64,000 bases of DNA from Pseudarthrobacter sp. NBSH8 (GTDB taxonomy: Bacteria; Actinomycetota; Actinomycetes; Actinomycetales; Micrococcaceae). Positions 1 to 8,211 of this stretch are shown here, piece after piece. Position 1 is the first letter of the stretch, and each line of letters starts with the position of its first letter. Below the pieces are notes generated by a model. It did no database searches, was not told where the DNA came from, and worked only from the letters and a program-made list of their open reading frames with translations. A program made the translations under genes and the position numbers. The stretch is taken from the NCBI RefSeq assembly GCF_014217545.1, contig NZ_CP043178.1, positions 2,790,001 to 2,854,000 of the forward strand. The letters run 5' to 3'.

Positions 1-72
1 GTAGCCCTCGCCGGTGAGGTGTCGGTCGAACTGTGCGTCCGGTACATGCTTGACCAGGACGATGATCTTCAA
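1..72 (-). CDS. etfB: Electron transfer flavoprotein beta subunit, N-terminal fragment
   Basis: The first 24 codons of a leftward gene that continues beyond the window. Translation from a TTG at 72 gives MKIIVLVKHVPDAQFDRHLT, the hallmark N-terminus of EtfB/FixA, where the first strand leads into the nucleotide-binding fold. EtfB pairs with EtfA to carry electrons from acyl-CoA and related dehydrogenases to the quinone pool. The TTG was chosen because a GGAAGAG ribosome-binding site lies about 4 bases upstream and no in-frame ATG precedes it. A short inverted repeat (CTGTA-TT-TACAG, 84-95) sits just upstream in the promoter area. The body of the protein is not visible, so the call rests only on the N-terminal signature. 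Confidence 0.75.
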   Translation of the reverse strand, partial: MKIIVLVKHVPDAQFDRHLTGEGY

Positions 73-250
73 TGTCTCTTCCACTGTATTTACAGCAGCC
101 TTCCATGCTTGTGGACAGCCAGCCGGATGGGGTCATGGCCTCGGAACGCCCGGGGTACGGGTAGAACCTAGCTAACCATATAGCTGTCCCCTGTTGCCGT
201 CCCGTTAACGCCTGTGTCACGGCCTGGCAGGCCACCTCAGGGGAACACAA

Positions 251-296
251 ACGACGACGGCGGCGATCACCTTGGTGAGCCCCGCCGTCGTCCGCT
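251..296 (-). terminator. Terminator of the HtrA-type protease gene
   Basis: An 11-bp perfect stem (253-263 with 282-292) carries an inner TCAC/GTGA extension. In the leftward direction it is followed by GTTTGTGTT. It lies 35 bases after the stop codon of the protease gene. Confidence 0.65.
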
Positions 297-330
297 GTTT
301 ATGGTTGGCCTGCGTCCTTCTGCTCAGTCC

Positions 331-1932
331 CTACTGGTCCGCTGCGGTGCCAAGCGTGACGTCGAACGTCTGTTCCTGGCCGTTGCGCAGGACCGTCAGC
401 TTAACGGTGGAGCCGCCTGCCTGCTCGCGGACGGCCGCGGTCAGCTGGTTGGGCTCGCTGATGACCAGATCGTTGAACTTGGTCACCACGTCGCCCACCT
501 TGATGCCGGCCTTGGCGGCGGCTGAGTTTGCCTCGACTGTGGCCACGTCAGCGCCGACGGAGAACCCTGACGTGGTCCCGCTGGATGACTTGTCCCGAAC
601 GCTGACACCCAGTTGGCCGTGGGATGCCTTACCGGTGTCGATGATCTCCTGCGCCACCCGCTTGGCGTTGTTGATGGGGATGCTGAAGCCGACACCGATG
701 TTGCCACTCGACGCGGAATCGGAGCCAGCGGACGCGATGGCCACGTTAACGCCGATGATTTCACCCTTGGTGTTGACCAGGGCACCACCGGAGTTGCCGG
801 GGTTGATGGCTGCATCCGTCTGGATCACGTTGATGGAGATGGAACCCTGGTTCGCGGTGCTTTGGCCCTGCCCGCCACCTGGAGGCGCGAACTGGAAGCC
901 CTGGTCGCCGCCCTGCGAGCTGCTGTCACCGTTCTTGGGTGCCGCCGACGAGGCAACGCTGATGGTCCGGTTCAGCGTTGAGACGATACCGTCGGTAACG
1001 GTGCCGGTCAGGCCAAGCGGGGAGCCGATGGCGATGGCCGTGTCACCCACATTGAGCTTGCCGGAATCTCCGAGGGTCGCAGGGGTGAGGCCGGACGCGT
1101 TATCCACCTTGATGACCGCCAGGTCAGACAGCGGGTCGGTGCCCACGAGCGTGGCCTTGAGGACCTTGCCTGTGCTGGTGCGGACCTCCAGGGCCGCGCT
1201 GGCGCTCTGGCCATCCAGGGTCACCACGTGCGTGTTGGTGAGGATGTGCCCGTTGCCGTCCAGGATAATGCCCGAGCCTGTGCCGCCGGAACTGCCACTG
1301 GTGGCGCTGATGGTCACCACGCTGGGGGAAGCCTTCAGCGCTGCCGCCGTGATGGCGTTGACGTCGTCCCTGTTGTTCACGATGACGGTGTCAGGCTGGC
1401 TGCTGCTGCTCGCCGCCGACGAGGATCCGCTGTTGAAGAGGTTGCCTGAACCCACTGTGGCTACGCCGCCACCCACGAGGCCGGCGGCCAGGATGCTTGC
1501 CACCAGGGTGCCGACGCCGAACGTGGCTTTTCGGCGGGGCGCGTCGGCCGGGTTCGGGGCAGCGTTGTACGGGGCAGCGTTATATGAGACTGCGTTGTAC
1601 GGGCCCGGGCCGTTGTGGCCTGGGTTGTGCTGGCCCGCAGAGCCGCCGGGCGCCGCCGAATATGCTCCCTGGTGGGCGTACTGGTGACCGGGCAGCTGCT
1701 GGTCTGGTGTCTGCTGGCCGTAGAAGGGCTCGCGGGGAGGATAAACCGGACGGGGCGCACCCGGCAGCGACTGGGTGGGGTTCTCTGGTGCCCCGGACCG
1801 GTCCAGCTGTTCGGTCGGATTAGCCTGACCGGCAGCGTCACTGCGGACCTCCGCAGGGCTCTGGTCCGCATTCCGGTTCTCATCCGGTTTGCGGTTCTCC
1901 GGCGCTGCACCCTGGGTTGGGTTCTCAGTCAT
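331..1932 (-). CDS. Membrane-anchored trypsin-like serine protease with PDZ domain (HtrA/DegP family)
   Basis: An extracytoplasmic quality-control protease of about 533 residues. Residues 1-135 form a Pro/Gln/Asn/Tyr-rich, probably cytoplasmic segment. A single membrane segment follows (about 138-160), then a Ser-rich linker, a trypsin-fold domain (about 190-440) and a C-terminal PDZ domain (about 450-533). The triad is visible: His235 in TNTHVV, Asp270 in DPLSDLAVI and Ser381 in NPGNSGG. This architecture matches the actinobacterial PepD/HtrA proteins, which degrade or refold misfolded envelope proteins. The reading frame is open to 2217, but the ATG at 1932 has an AAAGGAAG ribosome-binding site and begins family-like sequence. 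The upstream extension is non-homologous and Arg-rich. A Gly/Gln-rich insert lies inside the protease domain (about residues 335-362). The gene is divergent from the TPM gene, with 285 bases between them. Confidence 0.92.
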   Translation of the reverse strand: MTENPTQGAAPENRKPDENRNADQSPAEVRSDAAGQANPTEQLDRSGAPENPTQSLPGAPRPVYPPREPFYGQQTPDQQLPGHQYAHQGAYSAAPGGSAGQHNPGHNGPGPYNAVSYNAAPYNAAPNPADAPRRKATFGVGTLVASILAAGLVGGGVATVGSGNLFNSGSSSAASSSSQPDTVIVNNRDDVNAITAAALKASPSVVTISATSGSSGGTGSGIILDGNGHILTNTHVVTLDGQSASAALEVRTSTGKVLKATLVGTDPLSDLAVIKVDNASGLTPATLGDSGKLNVGDTAIAIGSPLGLTGTVTDGIVSTLNRTISVASSAAPKNGDSSSQGGDQGFQFAPPGGGQGQSTANQGSISINVIQTDAAINPGNSGGALVNTKGEIIGVNVAIASAGSDSASSGNIGVGFSIPINNAKRVAQEIIDTGKASHGQLGVSVRDKSSSGTTSGFSVGADVATVEANSAAAKAGIKVGDVVTKFNDLVISEPNQLTAAVREQAGGSTVKLTVLRNGQEQTFDVTLGTAADQ

Positions 1933-2217
1933 TGGCTTCCTTTCATCCTCGTCTGCATTAACTATGTACCGTCTGGCTGGAACTGGGGCGAACGTTGGCT
2001 GGGAGGTTGCTGGGAGGCCGAATTCCGCTGCCAACCGGCTCTTCCGGGGGTTTCGCTGGTGGCATATTCGCCGCTGTGGACGCACCAGGAGGTGCACCAT
2101 AGAATCAAAAGGAAATGCCACAGCGACCTGCGGCTTTACACCACGCGTGGGGGCGCTGCTGCATTCTGAGACGCTCATTCGTCCCGAATCGGTGTCAGTC
2201 GTGCTGAAGGGTTGCAC

Positions 2218-4266
2218 ATGCGGTCAAAGTTCAAACGTATCCTCGCCGTGATCGGCCTGACCGGGCTGCTCGCGGTTCCTGCTGGCGCGGCCTGGGCTGA
2301 AGACCCGGTGACTCTGGACCCGGCGACGAAGATCGTGGATCCCTCGGGCGTCCTGGGTTCGAAGAAGGCTGATGTACAGGAAGCAATCAAGAAGCTGGGG
2401 ACCGACAACGCCACCGTCCTGCACGTCGTCATCGTTAACAAATTCGAAAACCCGACCGATCGCTTCCAATGGACCGACGAAGTTGCCAAGAAGGCGTCGC
2501 TGGGCCCGAATGCACTCGTGTTCGCCATCGCCACCGACACACGCCAGTACAACCTCGCGAAGCCAACCAACAGCAAGCTCACCGCGGCCCAAATCGAGAA
2601 CATTAAGAGCAGCGCCATTGGGCCCCAACTGGCGAACGACAACTACGCCCAAGCAGCGATTGACGCAACGCTCGCCATCGGCGATGCAGCGAGTGGTGGG
2701 AGCGGCAACCTCCCCTCGGGAGACGGCGCCGGGTCTGGCGTCCTCGTAGGAACCGGCCTTGCAGTTGCCGGTGGAGCCGGCGCCTACCTCTACTTCCGAA
2801 ACAAACGGAAGAAGGCGGCCCAAGCGTCCAGCGCCAGTTACGGCCCCCAAGGCGCCGAACTCGATCCGCTGGCTTCGCTCAGCATCAAGGAGCTCCGACG
2901 CAAGGGCGGCTCGCTGATCATCGAGGCCGATGACGCCATCAAGTCCAGCGAACAGGAACTCGGATTCGCGGAGGCCCAATACGGCGATGCCGCCGTGGGC
3001 AACTTCACCAAGGCCCTGGCCGAAGCCAAAGCCCACATGTCCGAATCCTTCAAGCTGCAGCAGCAACTTGACGACCACATTCCGGACACGGAAGAACAGC
3101 AGCGCAGCTGGCTCGGCGAAATCATCCGCCGCTCAGCGGCAGCGCTCGGCTCGCTCCAGGAGCAAAAGGCCGACTTTGACTCTCTCCGCGAGCTCGAGAA
3201 GAACGCCCCGCAGGCACTGGCAGCCATCAGCGCCGGAGCCCACGAAGCCGAGGCCAAGATCGCCAGCGCCGAAGAGTCACTGACGGCTTTGCGTGCCAAA
3301 TACGCGGACAGCGCACTGGTCCAGGTCGCTGACAACATCACCCAGGCCAAGGAACGCCTGGACTTTGTGCAGAATGCCACGGCCACGGCGCAGGAGAAGC
3401 TCACCGCGGGCGAGGGCAGCCTCGCCGCGGTCGCCGTGCGGGCGTCCGAAGAAAGCCTGCACCAGACCAACGTTCTTCTGGACGCCATCGCCAAGGTGTC
3501 CACCAGCCTGGACGAGGCCCGGAACGGTCTGGAGGCGGCCGTCGTCGAAACGTCCCAGGACCTCGCGCAGGCGAAGGCCATGATCCAGTCCGGCGAACAC
3601 CCCGAACTGGCCGGCCCGGTGGCTGGCGTTGAGGCCGCTCTGGGCCAGGTCAAGACCGAAATCCAGGGCGGGAAGATCGATCCCATCGCCACCCTGCAGC
3701 GCGTTGAGACAGCACACCAGGCCCTGGATCAGTCACTCACGGGCATCCGGAACCAGCAGGACCAAGCCCGGCGTGCGCAGGCTTCGCTGCAGCAGACCAT
3801 CATGTCGGCGCAGGCGCAGATCAGTGCCACGTCCGACTACATCACCGCACGTCGTGGCGGCGTGGGTACCGAGGCCCGCACCCGGCTCGCCGAGTCCCAG
3901 CGCAACCTTGACTACGCGCTGTCCATCTCGCGCAACGATCCCGTTACGGCGCTGACGTACGCCCAGCAGGCCCACGCCCTCGCCGCCCAGGCAGCGCAGC
4001 TGGCACAGGCAGACGTAAACAACTTTGGCGGCTACGCCAACCAAGGCTTCGGCGGCGGTGGCATGTTCGGCGGGCGCGGCGGAGGCGGTGGTGGGCTCGG
4101 CGGTGCCATCCTTGGCGGTATCCTCATCAACTCCATCCTCAACGGAGGCAGCGGCGGAGGCTGGGGCGGAGGCCACAGCGACGGCGGCGGCTGGGGCGGG
4201 GACTCCGGCGGCGGCGATATGGGCGGCGGCTGGGGCGGCGACATGGGCGGTGGCGGGGACTTCTGA
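2218..4266 (+). CDS. TPM-domain membrane protein with long coiled coil and glycine-rich tail
   Basis: About 682 residues. A signal peptide ending near AWAED is followed by a TPM domain (YgcG family; about residues 30-150) that includes VDPSGVLG and VVIVNKF. One transmembrane segment follows (about 175-195, ending in the basic YFRNKRKK), then roughly 370 residues rich in Ala, Glu and Gln that should form an extended coiled coil. The tail is glycine-rich with repeated GGGWGG. TPM proteins are linked to envelope and photosystem maintenance, but the biochemical activity of this form is not established. A TTG at 2212 would lie only 3 bases from the AAGG ribosome-binding site. The ATG at 2218 has better spacing, so I chose it. 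It is followed at 111 bases by pspA, suggesting a joint envelope-stress role. Confidence 0.85.
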   Translation: MRSKFKRILAVIGLTGLLAVPAGAAWAEDPVTLDPATKIVDPSGVLGSKKADVQEAIKKLGTDNATVLHVVIVNKFENPTDRFQWTDEVAKKASLGPNALVFAIATDTRQYNLAKPTNSKLTAAQIENIKSSAIGPQLANDNYAQAAIDATLAIGDAASGGSGNLPSGDGAGSGVLVGTGLAVAGGAGAYLYFRNKRKKAAQASSASYGPQGAELDPLASLSIKELRRKGGSLIIEADDAIKSSEQELGFAEAQYGDAAVGNFTKALAEAKAHMSESFKLQQQLDDHIPDTEEQQRSWLGEIIRRSAAALGSLQEQKADFDSLRELEKNAPQALAAISAGAHEAEAKIASAEESLTALRAKYADSALVQVADNITQAKERLDFVQNATATAQEKLTAGEGSLAAVAVRASEESLHQTNVLLDAIAKVSTSLDEARNGLEAAVVETSQDLAQAKAMIQSGEHPELAGPVAGVEAALGQVKTEIQGGKIDPIATLQRVETAHQALDQSLTGIRNQQDQARRAQASLQQTIMSAQAQISATSDYITARRGGVGTEARTRLAESQRNLDYALSISRNDPVTALTYAQQAHALAAQAAQLAQADVNNFGGYANQGFGGGGMFGGRGGGGGGLGGAILGGILINSILNGGSGGGWGGGHSDGGGWGGDSGGGDMGGGWGGDMGGGGDF

Positions 4267-4377
4267 TCCGACAAAGGCCAGGCGTCGACAGGAACGAACC
4301 TGCCGGCGAAGAGACGCAATACAACAACTGTTCACTGATCTCAGTGGCCTCCACTAAGCAGCACGAAAGGTAACACC

Positions 4378-5163
4378 ATGGTTAAGCAGTCCATTTTCGG
4401 CCGGATCGCACAGCTGGCAAAGGCAAACATCAACACTTTGCTGGACAACGCTGAGGATCCGCAGAAGATGCTGGACCAGATGGTCCGGGACTACACAAAC
4501 AACATTGCGGAGGCCGAATCCGCAGTGGCCCAGACCATCGGCAACCTGCGTATGCTCCAGGATGACTACCGCGAGGACATCAAAAACGCCCAGGACTGGG
4601 GCAACAAGGCCCTCGCCGCGTCCCGCAAGGCTGACGAATACCGCAGCGCCGGCGACAACGTCGACGCCGAGAAGTTCGATAACCTCGCCAAGGTAGCCCT
4701 GCAGCGCCAGATGTCCGCGGAAAGCGAAGCCAAGGGTGCCGAACCCAGCATCGCTTCGCAGACCGAGGTCGTGGACAAGCTCAAGTCAGGCCTGGACCAG
4801 ATGAAGGGCAAGCTCAACGAGCTGACGAGCAAGCGCAACGAGCTGGTTGCACGCTCCAAGACGGCTGCGGCACAGTCCCAGGTGCACGATGCCATCAAGA
4901 GCATCGACTTCATGGATCCCACCAGCGAAGTTGGCCGTTTCGAAGAGAAAATCCGCCGCGAAGAGGCCAAGGTGCGCGGCCAGCAGGAGCTTGCCGCGTC
5001 GAGTCTGGACGCCCAGTTCAACCAGCTTGAAGATCTTGGCGAGCAGGTGGAAATCGAGGCACGCCTGGCAGCCCTGAAGTCCGGCGGCGCCAAGCCGGCA
5101 ATCGGCGCTTCCGGCGCCACGTCTGCGTCCACGGTCGACGAAGCCGACTTCAACAAGCTCTAG
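4378..5163 (+). CDS. pspA: PspA/IM30 (ESCRT-III-like) membrane-stress protein
   Basis: 261 residues, almost entirely helical and charged, beginning MVKQSIFGRIAQLAKANINT and including the conserved N-terminal block with DNAEDPQKMLDQMVRDY. PspA/Vipp1 proteins are peripheral membrane proteins that oligomerise on damaged or depolarised membranes. The N-terminal amphipathic helix binds lipid and the remaining helices form the ESCRT-III-like rod. The start has a GAAAGG ribosome-binding site 8 bases upstream. The gene follows the TPM-domain gene in the same direction and is closed by a strong terminator, so the two probably form one transcription unit. No PspF/PspB/PspC partner is visible nearby, so regulation differs from that of enteric bacteria. 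Confidence 0.93.
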   Translation: MVKQSIFGRIAQLAKANINTLLDNAEDPQKMLDQMVRDYTNNIAEAESAVAQTIGNLRMLQDDYREDIKNAQDWGNKALAASRKADEYRSAGDNVDAEKFDNLAKVALQRQMSAESEAKGAEPSIASQTEVVDKLKSGLDQMKGKLNELTSKRNELVARSKTAAAQSQVHDAIKSIDFMDPTSEVGRFEEKIRREEAKVRGQQELAASSLDAQFNQLEDLGEQVEIEARLAALKSGGAKPAIGASGATSASTVDEADFNKL

Positions 5164-5195
5164 CCAGCCACGTCGGCCGCTGAGCGGGCCAGCCG

Positions 5196-5224
5196 GGGCC
5201 GGGGTTCGCCATGAACCCCGGCCC
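5196..5224 (+). terminator. Terminator after pspA
   Basis: A 12-bp perfect GC-rich stem (5196-5207 with 5213-5224) with a 5-base loop, followed by TTGCT. It lies 32 bases after the pspA stop codon. Confidence 0.8.
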
Positions 5225-5293
5225 TTGCTATGCCCGGACAGCACCTCCCACCGGCAGTGCAACCGGCCCCGTGCGGCCGCAGTCGCGGATGTG

Positions 5294-5299
5294 TAGCGT
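5294..5299 (+). promoter_or_regulatory. -10 box of a leaderless photolyase promoter
   Basis: TAGCGT ends 7 bases before the ATG at 5307, placing transcription start at or next to the start codon. No clear -35 hexamer is visible. This spacing supports the 5307 start over upstream in-frame alternatives. Confidence 0.6.
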
Positions 5300-5306
5300 G
5301 GAGGCC

Positions 5307-6782
5307 ATGGCCTCCCCCGTCGCATCCGCACTCGTTTGGCTCCGTGACGACCTTCGACTGGACGATAACCCTGCCCTGTCCCACGCCGTCGAACTCGGCC
5401 TCCCGCTCACGGTGGTCTACATCCTCGACGAAGAATCCCCCGGAATCCGTCCATTGGGAGGCGCGGCCCGCTGGTGGCTGCACCACTCGCTGACGTCCCT
5501 GGCAGCGGCGCTTGCCGAGTCCGGTTCCGCACTCACCCTCCGGCGCGGACCTGCTCGCCGAGTGATCCAGGACCTCATAGCCGAAACCGGCGCGCAGCAT
5601 GTGCTATGGAACCGGCGCTACGGCGGTCCCGAGCGGTCCCTTGACGCGGCCATCAAGGCCTGGGCGGCAGAGAATGGCATCCATACCGCCAGCTTCCAGG
5701 CCAACCTGCTCTTCGAGCCATGGACAATCACCACCGGCGGCGGCGGCCCCTACAAGGTGTTCACGCCCTACTGGCGGGCCTGCACAGCCTCCGGCGAGCC
5801 CCGAGAGCCACTGGGTGCCCCGGCTGGCCTGCCCTCACCTGCCGCTGCCGGGTCCAGGAACCAGGCTGGCAGCGACACACTGGCGGAGTGGTCACTGCTG
5901 CCCGTGTCGCCGGACTGGAGCGGCGGACTGGCTGCGGCCTGGGAACCCGGGGAGGCAGGAGCACACAGCAGGCTTAATGACTTCCTGGACGGGGCCGCAC
6001 AGGAGTACGGTACCGGGCGCGACATACCCGGAGTGGAAGGCACCTCCAGGCTGTCCCCCCACCTCCGTTTTGGTGAAATCAGCCCGTTCCGCGTCTGGCA
6101 TGAGCTCCGCCGCCACTTCCCCCGGGAGGCGACGCCCGACGTCGGGATCTTCCGGTCCGAGCTGGGCTGGCGGGAGTTCTGCTGGCAACTGCTTTATGCC
6201 AACCCCCAGCTGGCTACCCGAAACTATCGGCCGGACTTCGACCGGTTCGAATGGCAGCAACCCACCGCGGCGGAGCTGGGCGCCTGGCAGCAGGGCCGGA
6301 CCGGCTACCCGCTGGTGGACGCGGGGATGCGGCAGCTGTGGCAGACGGGCTGGATGCATAACCGGGTCCGGATGGCCGCGGCGTCCTTCCTCGTCAAGAA
6401 CCTCCTCGCCGACTGGCGCCTGGGCGAGGCGTGGTTCTGGGACACGCTGGTGGATGCCGATGCGGCGAGCAACCCCGCTAACTGGCAGTGGGTGGCGGGC
6501 TCAGGTGCCGACGCGTCCCCGTACTTCCGGATCTTCAATCCGGTAACGCAGAGCAAGAAGTTCGACGCCGAGGGCCGGTACCTTCGCGAGTTCATTCCGG
6601 AACTCGCCCGGATGGACCGCAAGGCCATCCATGAACCGTGGAAGCAGCCCGATGCCCAGGGCTACCCTGCCCCCGTGGTCGGACTCCCCGAGTCCCGGGA
6701 GCGTGCTCTGGCGACCTATCAGAAGCTTCGGGAGGACCAGCCAGGCCGGGACGCTCCCACCGGCCCGGAAATCAGCGGCTGA
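5307..6782 (+). CDS. phr: Deoxyribodipyrimidine photo-lyase (cryptochrome/photolyase family)
   Basis: Light-driven repair of UV-induced cyclobutane pyrimidine dimers in DNA, using FADH- and an antenna chromophore. About 491 residues. The N-terminal alpha/beta antenna domain begins SALVWLRDDLRLDDNPAL. The C-terminal FAD-binding domain has the family signatures GWREFCWQLL, TGYPLVDAGMRQLWQTGWMHN and NWQWVAGSGADASPYFRIFNP. These fit a class I CPD photolyase, although a cryptochrome-like role cannot be excluded from sequence alone. The frame is open to 5211, but sequence before 5307 is not family-like. The ATG at 5307 sits 7 bases after a TAGCGT -10 box. The 3' end overlaps the convergent cytochrome gene by 11 bases. 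Confidence 0.93.
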   Translation: MASPVASALVWLRDDLRLDDNPALSHAVELGLPLTVVYILDEESPGIRPLGGAARWWLHHSLTSLAAALAESGSALTLRRGPARRVIQDLIAETGAQHVLWNRRYGGPERSLDAAIKAWAAENGIHTASFQANLLFEPWTITTGGGGPYKVFTPYWRACTASGEPREPLGAPAGLPSPAAAGSRNQAGSDTLAEWSLLPVSPDWSGGLAAAWEPGEAGAHSRLNDFLDGAAQEYGTGRDIPGVEGTSRLSPHLRFGEISPFRVWHELRRHFPREATPDVGIFRSELGWREFCWQLLYANPQLATRNYRPDFDRFEWQQPTAAELGAWQQGRTGYPLVDAGMRQLWQTGWMHNRVRMAAASFLVKNLLADWRLGEAWFWDTLVDADAASNPANWQWVAGSGADASPYFRIFNPVTQSKKFDAEGRYLREFIPELARMDRKAIHEPWKQPDAQGYPAPVVGLPESRERALATYQKLREDQPGRDAPTGPEISG

Positions 6783-7704
6783 CTTTGCCCATCAGGGAAG
6801 CAATGGGGCGCAGGAAGATGGGCCGGGCGAGGAACCATGCCGCCACCATGACGGCCACAGACACAAGGAAGATCCAGAAGCCGAGCCAGCCGTCGCCGTC
6901 GGACACTGCGTACATGTGGTTCAGGTTCCGCAGGGCACCAGTGGCGAACACCAGGAAGACATGCACAACGATGAAAGCCACGAAGTAAATCATGACGGGG
7001 AAATGGATGGCCCGCGCCAGCTCGATCGGGTACGCCTTGTTCAGCGCGGCAGCCTTCTTGGGCCAGGCGGAGGACGTCCGGATGCCCGAGATGAAGGCAA
7101 GCGGCGCAGCGATGAAGACGGTGAGGAAGTAGGTCAGCAGTTGCAGGGCGTTGTAGTTGACCCAGCCGTTTTCGGTGGGCCAGTTCAGGGATGCGTACTG
7201 CAGGGCTGCGGACAGCGCGTTGGGAAAGACATCCCAGCTGGTGGGAACGATCCTCGTCCATTGTCCTGTCGTGAATAGAAGGACGGCAAACACCAGTCCG
7301 TTGAGAATCCACAGTGCGTCCAGAGTCAGGTGGAACCAAAGCTCCAACGTAATCTTGGTGGGCGCGTTCCTGGTCTTGATCAGGCCCTTGTTGTTGCGCG
7401 TCCAGTGTCCTGTGGGGCGGGTGGTGGTCCGCACCTGCCAGCCGGTCCTGATGATGAGCAGGAGGAAGAAACCATTCAGGAAGTGCTGCCAGGCCAGCCA
7501 CGTCGGGAATCCGACAGGCGCGCCCTCAGGCAGTTCCGAATGTCCCGGATAGTCCGACAGGAACGAGGCCACCGCAGGAAGGCCCGTCATCCACTTCGCC
7601 AGCAGCACCACCAGCACCAGCACTACGAGAGCGGCAGGGACACCCCAGTAGAGCCCGGACCGTTTGCCTGTCGAGGAGCCGGGCTTCTTCGTGGGTGTGG
7701 ACAT
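6772..7704 (-). CDS. Cytochrome b561/b6-type integral membrane protein
   Basis: About 310 residues with at least five hydrophobic segments, beginning after a Lys/Ser-rich N-terminus. His residues that could ligate b-type heme occur in LAWQHFLNGFF, ELWFHLTLDALW, ARAIHFPVMIYF and AFIVVHVFLVF. This resembles the di-heme membrane cytochrome subunits that pass electrons between quinol and a partner oxidoreductase (formate dehydrogenase gamma or thiosulfate reductase cytochrome b type). No partner catalytic subunit is adjacent, so the partner is unknown. The ATG at 7704 was chosen because AGAGGAA lies about 9 bases upstream. The longer open frame to 7791 lacks support. It converges with phr, with overlapping stop regions. 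Confidence 0.8.
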   Translation of the reverse strand: MSTPTKKPGSSTGKRSGLYWGVPAALVVLVLVVLLAKWMTGLPAVASFLSDYPGHSELPEGAPVGFPTWLAWQHFLNGFFLLLIIRTGWQVRTTTRPTGHWTRNNKGLIKTRNAPTKITLELWFHLTLDALWILNGLVFAVLLFTTGQWTRIVPTSWDVFPNALSAALQYASLNWPTENGWVNYNALQLLTYFLTVFIAAPLAFISGIRTSSAWPKKAAALNKAYPIELARAIHFPVMIYFVAFIVVHVFLVFATGALRNLNHMYAVSDGDGWLGFWIFLVSVAVMVAAWFLARPIFLRPIASLMGKVSR

Positions 7705-7790
7705 CGAACAACATTCCTCTCGAGAATGACTGACCAGGTGCTCAAAGGGCTTTGCGAACGAGAATACTAGGAACCACGTGTAATCGGGCA

Positions 7791-7831
7791 AAAGAAGACC
7801 CCGACCGGCGTAATGCCAGTCGGGGTCTTCT
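7791..7831 (-). terminator. Terminator of the first-listed initiator tRNA
   Basis: A 13-bp stem (7793-7805 with 7819-7831) followed leftward by TTTT. It starts only 4 bases beyond the encoded CCA of the tRNA. Confidence 0.88.
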
Positions 7832-7834
7832 CCA

Positions 7835-7911
7835 TGGTTGCGGGGACAGGATTTGAACCTGTGACCTCTGGGTTATGAGCCCAGCGAGCTACCGAACTGC
7901 TCCACCCCGCG
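7835..7911 (-). tRNA. Initiator tRNA-Met (CAU), CCA encoded
   Basis: A full cloverleaf read leftward from CGCGGGG, with D-loop, anticodon stem CTGGG-CTCATAA-CCCAG, TTCAAAT in the T-loop and a CCCCGCA acceptor strand. Initiator features are the unpaired C1-A72 and the run of three G-C pairs next to the CAU anticodon loop. The 3' CCA is present in the DNA (7835-7837). A second copy lies 147 bases upstream. Confidence 0.95.
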
Positions 7912-8016
7912 TCGCAAGAACAACACTACCGTACTTTGGAGTAGGTAAAAACCAATCGCGACCAAGGGTCACTTCAACACCGCGGCTGCCTGCCTGGGAC
8001 GGGTCCGCTTAAACCA

Positions 8017-8052
8017 AAAAGTCCGGATTCTGTTTCCAGAATCCGGACTTTT
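8017..8052 (-). terminator. Terminator of the second initiator tRNA
   Basis: A 16-bp perfect stem with a 4-base loop (AAAAGTCCGGATTCTG paired with its complement), followed leftward by a short T run. It lies between the two tRNA copies. Confidence 0.88.
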
Positions 8053-8058
8053 CGCCAG

Positions 8059-8132
8059 TTGCGGGGACAGGATTTGAACCTGTGACCTCTGGGTTATGAG
8101 CCCAGCGAGCTACCGAACTGCTCCACCCCGCG
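8059..8132 (-). tRNA. Initiator tRNA-Met (CAU), CCA not encoded
   Basis: Identical in its cloverleaf to the copy at 7835-7911, including the C1-A72 mismatch and the three G-C pairs of the anticodon stem. After the discriminator A73 the DNA reads CTG instead of CCA, so the tail must be added by the CCA-adding enzyme. The bases just upstream of both copies are nearly identical for about 20 bases, which indicates a recent duplication that included the 5' flank. Confidence 0.95.
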
Positions 8133-8211
8133 TCGCAAGATCAACTCTACCGTTCGGTGAACGGGAGGCCAAATCCTGGTGGCGTGATGTGCGTCTCGCT
8201 GGGTCAACCGC

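Noticed and set aside
272..1687. 471-codon plus-strand frame opposite the HtrA-type protease
   Set aside because: It mirrors the protease codons, has no ribosome-binding site or recognisable domain, and is dominated by Leu, Pro and Ala as expected of an antisense shadow in G/C-rich DNA.
5211..5306. 32-codon N-terminal extension of photolyase
   Set aside because: It is not family-like, it overlaps the pspA terminator region, and a leaderless promoter box fixes the start at 5307.
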